Counted from the stretch's first letter, positions 12,810 to 23,000 are shown. The stretch is 50,217 nucleotides of DNA from Didymodactylos carnosus (GCA_905250885.1 CAJNOQ010000451.1:1-50217); one strand, 5' to 3'. Numbers and translations are program-made. Notes: generated by a model not told the origin, from the letters alone.

Positions 12810-13500
12810 TGGGGCTACTAAAACCTCTTGTTTTTCCAGATAAAATCCATTTTTTCGGCTCAAGAATGTTTGTTAGGAATCAGCTCGTAAAACTTCATTC
12901 AATGATGTAGTTATCAAACATCTTCTTAGATATTTTTATCCGATCAAAAATTTTCACCTGAAGGAGGGAAATCTCTCATGCATTTTTTATTTAAAAAAAT
13001 TAAAACTTTTTCAGAAAAAGAATTTTTTTCTTGTGAGAATACTATTTTCAGATACAGACAGAGTCATTCTAAGTTAAATACAATCATTCCGACGATAAAA
13101 CACTTGATATCCGTCTGTCTAGTGAATAAATGCTTTTTGTATCCTTTCCCCTCTAAAATAACTGACTGCAAAATGTAGAGCACAATTCGTACAATGTATA
13201 TCAATCTCTGCACAAAAGCTTTTGAATTTGAAATAGATGATTTCTGATGATAAAATTTTCTATTATAAAATCTGGTGCTAGTACACAATGATAGAGTTGT
13301 GTATCTGTTTTTTCAACGTTTTCTATATTTTTCGCGTCATGGCGGACGACAATACTTTTCTTCATCACATGTATCATCGATGTTCCATATTAGTTCACAT
13401 TTTTACTTTTGATAGAGACGCATAGTAGAAATACACAAATTTTATTCGTAACTTTACATTCATCTATTGCATTTTATCGACCACAGACGTTCTTATCAAA
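12810..13500. other. Intergenic, 5' flank of SOD gene
   Basis: No gene is recognised. The stretch ends with a candidate splice acceptor (CCACAG, about 13 nt before the SOD start codon), which could serve an untranslated exon or a spliced leader. Confidence 0.45.
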
Positions 13501-14424
13501 ATGAAAGTTTCTTATACGAGTATAATTTTATCAAATTTATTATTGATTCTTCACCTTAATTTAATATTAGCCAATCCATTCCCCGTTATAGGCGTAGCTC
13601 TTATTCAACCAGCACCTGGTGGCTCGCAGGTCTATGGTCAAATTCAAATAACACAACAGTATGCTGGTAAGAATTATATCAGACTTTAAATCTACTTCTA
13701 TCATTTTGTCTTTGATTCAAAGGTTCACCACTGGTTGTCGAAGGTATTGTGTTTAATTTAAAACAATCTACAAGACATGGTCTTCATGTTCATGAAACTG
13801 GAGATTTAAGCAAAGGATGTTTATCACTCGGTGGACACTTTAATCCTCATGGAAAGCTACATGGCAGTGAAAAGAGTATCACGCGTCATACAGGAGATTT
13901 TGGAAACATTATCACTGATGCATTTGGTGTTGCTCGAATATATATCGTTATTCAAGATGGTGCTTTATTCGGTGAAGACGGATGGATAGGTAAGATGGGG
14001 TTAAGAATAGACGTTGCCGAGTTAACGTTACTGTTAACATTAAAGCGTTAAAAAAACGAAAATTAACTTTTTAAAGCGGAAAATGAGAAAATCATTAGAG
14101 TAGAAGATTGAAAGTTTAAGAGCTAATCTGAATATCGATTTCCTATATATTGTATTTTCAGGTCGATCGCTCGTTGTTAGTGAATTTCAAGATGATTTGG
14201 GATTGGCTAATAATGAAGAAAGCAGAAAAACCGGGTAAATATATCGAATGATTTTGCGTATAAAAACGATAGCTATTGCATAACTTTTTTTAATAAAACT
14301 CAACTCGTTAATTTCTACTTTCAGAAACTCTGGTGGTCGATTAGCATGCGGTGTTATTGGTATTAAATATCCTTTAACTAGTTTACCAACTGAAAGAACA
14401 ATGCACGACCGTCGTTATCAATAA
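13501..14424 (+). CDS. Secreted Cu/Zn superoxide dismutase-like protein with one copper ligand missing
   Basis: Exons 13501-13666, 13723-13989, 14162-14234 and 14325-14424 join in phase to 201 aa. The N-terminus is a hydrophobic signal peptide (about residues 1-24, ending near LILANP), so the product should be extracellular or in the secretory pathway. The Cu/Zn-SOD fold is clear: HGLHVHETGD carries copper ligands H77 and H79, GHFNP the bridging H94, H102, H111 and D114 complete the zinc site, C88 and C177 can form the family disulfide, and R174 in GGRLACGVIG is the anion-guiding arginine. The conserved GRTLVVHE motif reads GRSLVVSE here, so the fourth copper ligand is Ser151. Active enzymes convert superoxide to O2 and H2O2 at copper; whether this one does is doubtful. 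Two AATAAA signals follow at about 14563-14572. Confidence 0.94.
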
Positions 14425-14985
14425 GTGTTTAGTTTAAAACTTCGATTATTACAAAGTGAACATATTTTAGAATCTGGCCAAATTTTATTATTAAATTCGA
14501 GTTTTTTTATTCTTATTAATTATTTTTTGTGTTTATATAAATGTTTTATCGAATTATATGTAAATAAATAAAACGTCAAATAATGACTTAAATTCCCAAA
14601 ACTGTCTCGAAAATCATTTTTGCCGTTTGTAACAAAAATTCTCGTCTAAAACATGAACTATTATGTAAAAATAATGATATTTTCTAGACTATTCGTTCAA
14701 GAGAGTATATTTTCACTAGAAAAGCAACGACGTATTAATATATGATTAAACAATCTTATTACCATTTCCATCACGCATTTTTTACTAGGGTGGGGCAGTT
14801 CCAGTGCTTCCTATAGTACAGGAACATTCACATTAAAGGCTGTCGAATAAAGATTTTCTATACCTGTATTGTTTAAGTGGAAAACATGGCAGTATCATTT
14901 GTGGGAACTAAACTAGATGAGTTTACTACAGTATAGAAAACAAGATAGATGAGCATCAACTTTTCTACATTTAGGTTATGAAAAA
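14425..14985. other. SOD 3' UTR and intergenic DNA
   Basis: Overlapping AATAAA signals near 14563-14572 probably end the SOD transcript. The remaining ~400 bp up to the next palindrome shows nothing recognisable. Confidence 0.5.
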
Positions 14986-15394
14986 ATGGCTAGTGTCAAG
15001 ACTATACGTGCGAATGTAGGAGTAATTTTGTGCACCGATCTATCGACAGGTAGTGCGCCATCGTCGACTTTTGGACTCCCCGTCCTGTCTACTTCTCTGG
15101 TTCAAAACTCGAGGATTTTTTATTTTTGGGGGGTGTCGCAATTTTACTCTGATATTGTTGAATATTCTACTTAGTACTTTCTTAGCGCTAGTATTTTTGT
15201 TTCAGTTGCCCCTCGTGCCTAGGTGGGAATGGTGCGGCTGCGACACCCCGAAAAATAAAAAATCCTCGATTTTTTGAACCAGAGGAGTAGACAAGACGGG
15301 GTGTCCAAAAGTCGACGATGGTGTACTACCTGTCGATAGATCGGTGTAGAAAATTACTCCTACATCCGGACGTATAGTCTTGACACTAGCCAAG
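14986..15394. mobile_element. Foldback element with ~155-bp near-perfect inverted arms
   Basis: The left arm 14986-15139 (starting ATGGCTAGTGTCAAGACTAT) returns reverse-complemented at 15239-15394 with only scattered differences, around a ~100-bp centre. The open frames seen on both strands are mirror images of the same arm and are not genes. The high arm identity suggests a recent insertion or recent arm homogenisation. No clear target duplication was identified. Confidence 0.85.
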
Positions 15395-15673
15395 ACGTAC
15401 TGTCTAATGGTAAATTTGTTGAAAAGTAATTGTTTGTGCACCGATGTCTACCTTCGATTCTAGACGTCCTTTCTATGAAATAGCAAAAAGTGCACATCAG
15501 CCTTGTCGAGAGGTTTTAAAAGCTTGTTCATCGAAAACGATCGTAGAGGCAGACTTTCCGTAGTCGATTACAGTATACACAACAGAGTTTTGTCTCGACG
15601 AAGCGTCGAAACGTTTTCCCTATTTTTGTTTAAAATTTCTTGATAATGCTGCTTTGAAAACTGGAATCGAAAA
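15395..15673. other. Spacer between two foldback elements
   Basis: Roughly 280 bp with somewhat higher GC than the surroundings and no recognisable feature. It may be part of a larger composite repeat containing both flanking palindromes. Confidence 0.4.
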
Positions 15674-16224
15674 TCGTTACGGGTACTTCCGCACAGGTCC
15701 CCCAACTTTATACACGATTTAAAGTCGGGAAGGTTTGACTATTTGCAATCGATAGTCCTACTAAAGGTGTGTAAAGACCATGTCGCCCCACGGAAAAATT
15801 ATTCCGAACATGGTGTTTCCGCGGTTTATGTTTTGTTAGGTTTTGAGCTCGTCCAACACGCCATAAAACCAATGATATCTGCTAATGCAGATAAGGTCCT
15901 CCAGTCAAAAATTCTTTCCGAATGTCAGTGGAGAAAATCTCATTTGCGGATAGAAATATGCAACTTTGTATGCTCTTTCCAGCTAGCAGTATGAGAACGC
16001 TTGATACTACTAGATAAAGTCAAATTTCGCTACTCGGGCATCCCTAAAAATGCTTCAATTCAGAACTTATGGCCGCGGAAACACCATGTTCGGAATAATT
16101 TTTCCGTGGGGCGACACGGGTCTTTACACACCTTTAGTAGGACTATCGATTGCAAATAGTCAAACCTTCCCGACTTTAAATCGTGTATAAAGTTGGGGGA
16201 CCTGTGCGGAAGTACCCTTACGTG
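15674..16224. mobile_element. Foldback element with ~150-bp near-perfect inverted arms
   Basis: The left arm, about 15680-15831 (GGGTACTTCCGCACAGGTCC onward), matches the reverse complement of 16071-16220 almost perfectly, around a ~240-bp centre. Open frames at 15743-15994 (+) and 16060-16281 (-) share peptides because they are the two arms, so neither is a real gene. It is unrelated in sequence to the palindrome 280 bp upstream. Confidence 0.85.
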
Positions 16225-16631
16225 AAAGTTGTCACTGGCAGTAAAGAGTACAATGGAAAATTCTGTTTGTGTTATCTTCAAATTTGAAGATGTATTCCCT
16301 TTCTTTCAGGCATTCTGAACGTATCCAAAACTGATAAACCAACCACCGTCCTTATATTAATACATTGTTCTACCACTATCGGCAACAGAAGCGACTATCT
16401 CTATTTCGATTGGCTGACATAGCTGACCTATCATGGATAGCTATCCGTCTTGTTTAACATTTTGTCCTGTTTTCATTTTTATCGTGAAAGGTTTTACTCA
16501 ATAAAGTTTTATAAGTTAGTTATTATTTGCATGATGCCTGGCTTCTTTTTTCAAATTTTCCGGTACTGTCTATTTACCGCATAAGCTTATAACATGACTT
16601 TGAGCGAACCACTAATGCTTCGTCTTTATTT
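16225..16631. other. Unassigned interval
   Basis: About 400 bp without a recognisable gene. It may belong to the 3' half of the non-LTR element whose coding tail begins just downstream. Confidence 0.35.
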
Positions 16632-17240
16632 ATGTTGTTTCAGAACGATGAGCGTGATAATCGAAAAAGAGGAGAGGTGCTTCTGATGGGTCAGTTTACA
16701 TATTTGAACTTTCGTTGGTTTAACCCTAATGTTGACTTACGGTTCTATTCTCATTTAAACAATTCTTTTTATTATCTTGTAGACACACGTTTAGAGTGCG
16801 ATACGTACATTAGTCTTGCATTCTTCTTTTTTTATTCAACTATTGCTGACTGGAATAATCTCCTAGAGTCAGTTATTTGTATTTCTTGTTTAACGTCTTT
16901 CAAAACAGCTTTGTGTCAGTGTCTCTACCAGTGAAACATTTGTCAGTTATGAATTTATAATTGTTCTTTTTTGCTTATTTCTTTTTTTGTGTTTTCAAAA
17001 CTTTGTTCTTTTTTTTACTACTTCTGGTTCTAACCTTAGTTGTCTTCTTTATTTTGTTTTTTTTATTATTCTTTTTGTGTTGTTTGGCTTGAGCCATTGT
17101 TATTACAGGTCAGTGACCTTCGATGACTCACTTTTCGTGAATAAAACAGGCTTAGTCGTCTCGAAGGAGCCGATTTTGATAAATAAGACGACAGGTAATT
17201 TTGTTGTCTTTTTTATTATTCTTTTATAAATAAAACTGAA
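16632..17240 (+). mobile_element. Non-LTR retrotransposon remnant (C-terminal tail of ORF2 plus 3' UTR)
   Basis: The open frame 16632-16934 ends with FFYSTIADWNNLLESV followed by a Leu/Thr/Ser-Phe-Lys segment. This is the pattern found at the extreme C-terminus of reverse-transcriptase polyproteins of CR1/Jockey/L2-like elements (F-P-R-T-I-x-x-W-N-x-L-P ... S-L-x-x-F-K). The expected Pro-Arg is changed, which fits decay. It is followed by T-rich DNA with repeated TTTTATTATTCTTTT-like segments up to about 17230, plausibly the element's 3' tail. No reverse-transcriptase catalytic domain remains in the window. Confidence 0.55.
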
Positions 17241-17770
17241 TAGCAAGAATAGACTCTTTCTTCGATTTTTACAATTTGCATATTTTGATCCAATATCCTG
17301 TGAACTCTATTTTTTTTATGCGTACTTAACTGAAAAGTACCGGTGCATCGAACTACAATAATCACAGTAGTTACTCTACCTTTGTAATATCAATAATAGT
17401 CTAGAATCTTTCTCTAAAAGCTACCCTTTGCCTCAACTTAATATTTGGCCAACATATTTTTACTTTTTTTGCAAAGAGTGAAATATTCAATGTTTTAAGA
17501 AAGCTACGCTGTAAAAAAACCTTCAACGCCTCAACCGCTCCAACATGACGATTTAACCGTCAGATAACCTAATTGTTAAAGCGTCAGATTATGAGACATC
17601 CTTTAAAATATAAATACAACCTCCTGTTTTATCCGTCCCAACCTGACGCCAAAATGACGATTTTTGACGCTTCTTCCGTTAGGTCGAATGAGTCATCTGT
17701 GGGTGAATAAACAAAAAATACCCGACGCTTAAACCGTCATGCATGACCTGACGTTTAGCCGATAAGGTTT

Positions 17771-17802
17771 TTTTGGTTGATCGGCTAATCGATCAACCAA
17801 AA
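17771..17802. repeat. Perfect short hairpin
   Basis: TTTTGGTTGATCG and CGATCAACCAAAA form a perfect 13-bp stem with a 6-nt loop inside the larger TIR element. Confidence 0.85.
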
Positions 17803-18169
17803 ACAAACCCTATGGGAACCGACGGGTTTCTCTCATCGAATGTTTTAAAGTGAATTATACTTTCTTTTATGCTTAATGTTTTAGCTTCACAGAAGCAAAG
17901 ATTGGAACTAAAACTGGATTTTTCAATGAAAATGCATAGAAATTTAGCGGTGGAAATAAAATTGTATTGCATACTGCCCCAAGGAAGGTTGTTAATCACA
18001 AATTAAATACCAAATTAGCTTTTTTCTAAAAAAAATGTTAAAAGAAATCAGATGCAAAACAAGGGAATCTATCACCTTAATCGTCAGTAGAGATGATCGT
18101 TTTGCACATTTTGTAATTGTCGATACCCTAGAAAGAATAGCAACCTGTCGAATCGCCGATCCTTAGAGT

Positions 18170-18533
18170 ACACTGTAAAAAAAAGGTATTTCAAAAAATC
18201 CTAAAAGGTATTTGTCATTTGAGAAAAGCCAAAAAAAGGTATAACCGTCCGTGAAAAACGTTTAAAGGGTGTAACCCTTTGAACCATATCATAACTGTTT
18301 AAAAGTTTCTTATTCTTATCAAAAAACTAATTTTCGTTTTCTAAAATACCGCTAAATTATGTTTTAAAACACGGTTTTCTCATGTCACAAAAAAACCTTT
18401 TCAGAAATTTTTCGTATTCTAAAAATGTCAAACGGGTTTTCTGGTAAAAGTAAAAAACGTTTAAACAGTTATGATATGGTTCAAATGGTTATACCATTTT
18501 CCGTATTTTAAAATACTTTTTCTTTTAGAGAGT
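18170..18533. mobile_element. Nested foldback element, ~360 bp
   Basis: Inverted arms run from ACTGTAAAAAAAAGGTATTT on the left to the complementary A/T-rich right end. An internal mirror pair is TGAACCATATCATAACTGTT near 18280 and its complement near 18463-18482. AGAGTAC occurs at both borders (about 18165-18171 and 18529-18535), a possible target duplication. It lies wholly inside the larger 17.5-19.45 kb element and starts with the same ACTGTAAAAA string as that element's end. Confidence 0.65.
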
Positions 18534-18724
18534 ACACATGCCAAAGAATAACCTGAGGAATGGCACAAGGTAAAAAGTAAAGCAACCGCTAGTTCTTTTA
18601 TAACGAGTTCAAGCACGATCTTAGAGGCTTGTGCACATATATTTTTGCAAGACCCGAGTTACAAATAAATCAGAGTATAAAAACTTCTGTATTTGTAGTA
18701 CAACAACCTTACTGTTGTGAATAT

Positions 18725-18965
18725 AACTTTTATATTTAATATTTTAGATTAAATAGAGATTCTAATTAGAAACTCTCTGTCGTTCTCAGTTTTTTCAAGA
18801 AATTCGTTGAATTTGAGATAAATACATTACTATACTGAGGAAAAGACGGCATCGCTGTGAATTTTACAATGTATTTATTTTAAAAACAACGGATTTTTTC
18901 AAAAAACCGAGAACAACAAAACGTTTCTTAATTAGAATCACCATTTAATTTAAAATATTAATTCA
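18725..18965. mobile_element. Second nested palindrome, ~240 bp
   Basis: The segment around 18735-18775 (TAATATTTTAGATTAAATAG) is mirrored around 18928-18963. A further mirrored part is GTTCTCAGTTTTTTC against GAGAACAAC. No coding potential is present. Confidence 0.6.
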
Positions 18966-19456
18966 ATAGTTCGAACCGTCGAAAATAATTTAAAACTAAA
19001 TAAAATACCTTAGTGAAGTTAAAAAACGCTGCTGTTATCGTGCTTTTTATTTTGAAATTTTTGCCCATTAATCGTAACAATATCAGTGGATTCAGTCTAA
19101 GTAACATATATGCAAAGTACATAAACCGAGCCATTATATTGATCAGTCTACATACCAAAAATTTCGGAGAGAAATAAATAAATGAAAGGCATTTCCTTCA
19201 ACCATTCTTTAGCAAAGTGTGTATTTTCAAACTCAGATCTTGCCCACTGGCTATCCCCAATACCAAATCATACAGAGGTTTGAAGCGTCCCAACCTGACG
19301 CTTTTTTCTAACTGAATGGTTAAATGCGTTTTAACCATCAGGTTGGAAAAAGCGTCAGGTTAGAATGGATAAAACGTAAGGCTTAAAAAAGCGTCAGATT
19401 TTGACGTTTAAATCATCAGATAAGCACGGTTTAACCGTGCGATATTTTTACAGTGT

Positions 19457-20086
19457 AGTGATTAGTTAAGCTATTATACTCTTTATTAAATGCCAAAGAC
19501 TCTGTCCTGCATGATCTGTCATGTTCAAGAAAGCTACTGTTTGAGCGAACAGTATTCTTGCTTCCACACAAATGGCATTAGACATGGTGTTCTTCCATTA
19601 GACATCTGCTTTTCTCATAACGAGATTGAGGGTGACAGCCATGCCCTAGACGTCTGATCCTATCTATAGATTTCTTCTATGGATGGCAATTGTTTTCGTG
19701 GGATGGAGCGTCCGGACGCCGTCATCCAGTCAAAAAGTGAGATTTTCAGTAGTCCATTTTCAAGTACCTGACACGATGTCCTGTCGTATCTCTGGACGCT
19801 CGTCAGGCTGAGCATCCAGACGGCCATCTTGATAGGGTCCTTTTGTGATGAGATGCTTTACAGAAAAAGTAACACCTTTCAGCACAAGACGAGCGTCCAG
19901 ACTATCGTCTTAATGCGTCCTTTTTTGCGGGGTGCGGACGCCATCATCTCGTCCAAAAGCGAGACTTTCGGTAGTTCGTCTGAGACCTTGGACGGGCTTC
20001 CTAAAGCTCAAACAGACTGTTTAACTGATTAACCTGGGTACTTACTTGCTAGATTAAGTTAGCAACTGAAAATAAATTTGTCTGTG
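19457..20086. repeat. Interval with imperfect direct duplication
   Basis: The region 19700-19770 (GGACGCCGTCATCCAGTC and following) recurs at about 19925-19995 (GGACGCCATCATCTCGTC and following) with diverged bases, a direct spacing of about 220 bp. Both copies sit in a locally less AT-rich block with repeated GAGCGTCCAGAC-type words. No gene is recognised. Confidence 0.55.
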
Positions 20087-21254
20087 GTTTACCTATAGCA
20101 GTTGATTGTTTCAAAGTCGCTTTTCGACAGATGTATTTCAAACAGTCTCAGATAGTGATTAGCCATAAAGATTTAACACTTTTTCTTTGAATGTACCGTA
20201 CCGTACTTCCAAATTTATCAATCTGTAAAACAGGAAAATAGAATTTTTAAGTTTTACAATGATTTGAACTTCTTTTGATTGAGTTAAGGATTTTTCAATC
20301 ATGCATGAAAAAAGTAGAAAATGGGCTATTTCATATAAAAATGTATTTTTAAAACAAAAAACATTTCCGCCAGATTCGCAACGGTCGACAATCTACATTC
20401 CAGATGTAATTAAGAATTTCAGAAGCGATCACACGTCAAACTTCAGAACTTCAAGTCATAGTTATCAAATGACAACTAGGTATGCACCAGTTTCAGTTTT
20501 TACCTGTAAGAACTGGAACTGTTGTTTGTTCAGAACAAATTTTCTATCTGATTAAATCGAAAGGTACGTCACTAGATGCAATTTTTCACGCTGACTACGA
20601 AAATCAGTTTTAAAATTTATAAAAATATATTTTAACTATCGATAGAATTTAAATTTCCTTTGAATTCGTTCCAAAATTTTCTCAAAAAAAACTGGTTTCC
20701 AGATACCTCTTTTGGCTGTAAAACCTGTTCTAAGCATCGGAAGCTCGAAAAAAATAAGCCATTTTGTAGAGAATTGAATGCTCTATCGATCAGGATAGTT
20801 CTGAATTTTTTTCAAGAAAATGTCTAGGTGGGGAAATTGAAATTACAAAATTTTAAAATTATAAATTTTTACGTTGAAGTTTTAATTTTTATAAATTTTA
20901 AAATTGATTTTCGTGGTCAGCGTGAAAAATTGCATCTAGTGACGTGCCTTTCGATTTAATTAGATAGAAAATTTGTTTTGAACAAACAACAGTCCGCAAC
21001 AGTTCCAGTTCTTAGAGTCAAAAGCTGGAACTGGTGCATATCTAATGACGACGATACTAAAAAATACATCCACGATGATACTCCAAGACAGTCTGTTTTT
21101 TCTTTGCTAGTAACGCTCTGGGGTGTCTTTAAAATGGAGCTAGATTCCGATTTTATTCATTGATAGTGACTTATCCTTTTCTTTCCCATGTCTAAATCTA
21201 AAAATTCGGAATCGAAATTCATAGAGAAAACGTCACTTCAATGACTGCAAATAT
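20087..21254 (+). repeat. Dispersed repeat, copy B, split by a 570-bp insertion
   Basis: It matches copy A (12223-12809) from 20087 to 20473 and again from 21044 to about 21254. The intervening 20474-21043 is absent from copy A. AATGAC is present once in copy A but on both sides of the insert here (20468-20473 and 21044-21049). The 84-codon open frame at 20301-20555 crosses the junction and is not conserved in copy A, which has a stop and an indel, so I do not call it a gene. Confidence 0.9.
20474..21043. mobile_element. 570-bp foldback element inserted in repeat copy B, with 6-bp target duplication
   Basis: The element has long inverted arms. AGGTATGCACCAGTTTCAG at the left end matches the complement of the right end with few differences, and the similarity continues inward for over 150 bp through AAGAACTGGAACTGTTG, GTCACTAGATGCAATTTTTC and AAATCAGTTTTAAAA-type segments. 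The flanking AATGAC duplication (20468-20473, 21044-21049), compared with the single AATGAC in copy A, shows directly that it arrived by insertion. It encodes no protein, so a transposase must act in trans. The exact boundary could move by a few bases. Confidence 0.9.
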
Positions 21255-21484
21255 GCGCAGCAAAATTTTGAATAAAATATGACTTTGCTGATGCGTTGTT
21301 TATGATGTGCTCTTGTCTGTGCTGAAGAAATGTTTCTTTAACAAGAAAGATGAACAAACCGTAACAAAGCGCATTCAGACGTAAGTATCAGCTCATTGAC
21401 ACATTACCGTTGAACTAAATCCCTCCCCGTAATAGAAGACCATGTGGTCTTTTATTTTGCCCAACCACTCAAAACTTTGAGGGT
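21255..21484. other. Short unassigned interval
   Basis: No gene is seen. The interval already contains words (GGTCTTTTATTTTGCCC, ACCATGTGGTCTT) similar to the tandem unit that follows. Confidence 0.4.
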
Positions 21485-21680
21485 GGTCTTCTATTGCGGT
21501 CAAATCTGATCGCCTGCTAGTAGTTCAACGGTAGACGACCATGGTCTTCTATTGCGGTCAAATCTGATCGCCTACTAGTAGTTCAACGGTAGACGACCAT
21601 GGTCTTCTATTTGGCTTTCAAGTCATATGATCGTCAGTGGTCCTCTAATGAGGGATGACCTTCTATTACAGGGGGGGGAG
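21485..21680. repeat. 58-bp tandem duplication with degenerate flanking units
   Basis: GGTCTTCTATTGCGGTCAAA begins at 21485 and again at 21543. The two 58-bp units differ at about one position (GCCTGCTAG versus GCCTACTAG). A third start GGTCTTCTATTTGG at 21601 diverges quickly, and partly inverted words (GACCTTCTATTACAGG) follow. The near identity of the first two units suggests a recent duplication. Confidence 0.9.
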
Positions 21681-22084
21681 GGGTTAGGTATAGGAACTGC
21701 GAAACTACTCTTGAAAGGAATCAAAGTATTTGAAGTACTCGAACTATACTTAAATTACAGGTACAGAGTACCAGTACTGTTCTGAAGTACAAGTATCCAT
21801 GCTCTGAACGGAATGAAATATTATCAGTCTCTTCTCTGTTGGAATGCTCGATAATTCTCGTCGAGCAGACATGAATTGAAAAGTAAAATAACAAAGTAAA
21901 AAGTCAATATCGTCTGTGTTCCATTTTTGTAGAGCAATAAAGAAATTCTATTTGCAAAGCTACTCAATGATAAGAAAAGATACCATTTTTGCTTTTGTTT
22001 CGCTTTCAACAGGATAAGAAACAGAGTAAGTTAAGGTGCCTGACTCATGTACGCTTAGAACGATGAAATATTCTTTCGCTTACA

Positions 22085-23000
22085 GTGAGTAAAAGATATT
22101 TCACGGTTCAATTCCAAACAGTATCAATGAAAGTAAAACAGTCATTAGGTGCTTCTACTTGCTTCATAGGAAGTATTTGTTCAGTGTCTTTTCTAGATCC
22201 ATGGACGTTTCTAGGACCCATCAGTTCCAAGCAGTCTAATCAACAACAAGTCAAGCGATCAAATCGGTTGATCAAGCACGAGCTCAATGGTATTGGAAAT
22301 CGGATGTTGATCCATGGTGCGTCCACAGATGGAAAAGAAGAATGGACAAAATATTCTGATATACTTTCCTTTCACACTGGAAGAAAGGCAAGAAACTTTT
22401 CGATGCTGGAATAGTGAAACAGGCAGCGTATGGAATAATTATCGAAGGAAAGCACCTAGGTCATCATTGTGAATCACAATATATAGCTCGCCAACTGAAA
22501 GCCATGGAAAACAAGAACAGAAAGGAAATTTACAACTGTTGCATTCAGCCATACACAATGGAATGCTTTCTGTACAAACTAATAAATACAGCACTGAGAG
22601 AAAACGACAAGATCAAAGCAAACACTCTCGGCCCATTTTGCTACATTTTATTCCGAAGCTGGCTAAGATAGATCCAACGGAACTTTATCGAGGAGTAGAC
22701 ATCGATCAGAACATGCTCAAATCGTATGAGGAAGCAACTGACACGAGAAGAAGCTGGGATGGCTTTACCTCACCTAGCAAAAACCGTCAAACAGCACAAA
22801 ACTTCGGCAATACCTTATTCATTATCGACGTGACCGACAACGATGGCTTAGACATTTCGCTGCTCTTCAGTTACGACGAAGAAGAAGTCCTACTCCTCCT
22901 GGAGCAGTATTCCAAATCGTGGACGTCTACAAAAAACTAATCAAAACCTGTATTTACTTGAAACTACTGGATTATGGTGTCGGTTCTCTCGACTGATCAT
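22085..23000 (+). pseudogene. Decayed WWE-domain mono-ADP-ribosyltransferase (ARTC-like)
   Basis: Homology is spread over several reading frames. WYWKSDVDPW at about 22288 followed, in another frame, by EEWTKYSDI resembles a WWE domain. A second frame (22414-22650) gives CFLYKLINTALREN and NTLGPFCYI. A third (about 22640-22890) gives the ART core: ELYRGVD (NAD-binding Arg), GFTSPSKNR (Ser motif), FGNTLFIIDV and DEEEVL (the E-x-E motif). After EEEVL the expected PPGAVFQIVDV lies in yet another frame. At least four frame changes and no plausible introns mark it as a pseudogene. Intact relatives transfer ADP-ribose from NAD to target residues; WWE domains often bind poly(ADP-ribose). Such genes are abundant in bdelloid rotifers. 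Sequencing indels are a weaker alternative, since the four neighbouring genes read cleanly. Confidence 0.85.

Larger units (their letters stand above)
17507..19455. mobile_element. ~1.95-kb TIR element with GACG-rich subterminal repeats
   Basis: The left end CGCTGTAAAAA (17507 onward) is mirrored by TTTTTACAGTG ending at 19455. Both subterminal zones (17520-17760 and 19285-19440) are packed with short direct and inverted copies of CCTGACG / CGTCAGATT / AACCGTCA. Clusters of subterminal motifs next to short TIRs are typical of hAT-like and related DNA transposons. The interior encodes no recognisable transposase and holds two further palindromes, so this looks like a non-autonomous, secondarily invaded element. 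Confidence 0.6.

Noticed and set aside
14986..15441. Three overlapping open frames with shared peptides
   Set aside because: They are the two arms of one palindrome read on opposite strands, not paralogous genes.
20301..20555. 84-codon open frame
   Set aside because: It crosses an insertion junction, and the matching region in repeat copy A carries a stop and a length change.
21485..21680. CRISPR-like repeat array
   Set aside because: Only two adjacent 58-bp units without spacers, in a eukaryotic context; this is a tandem duplication.
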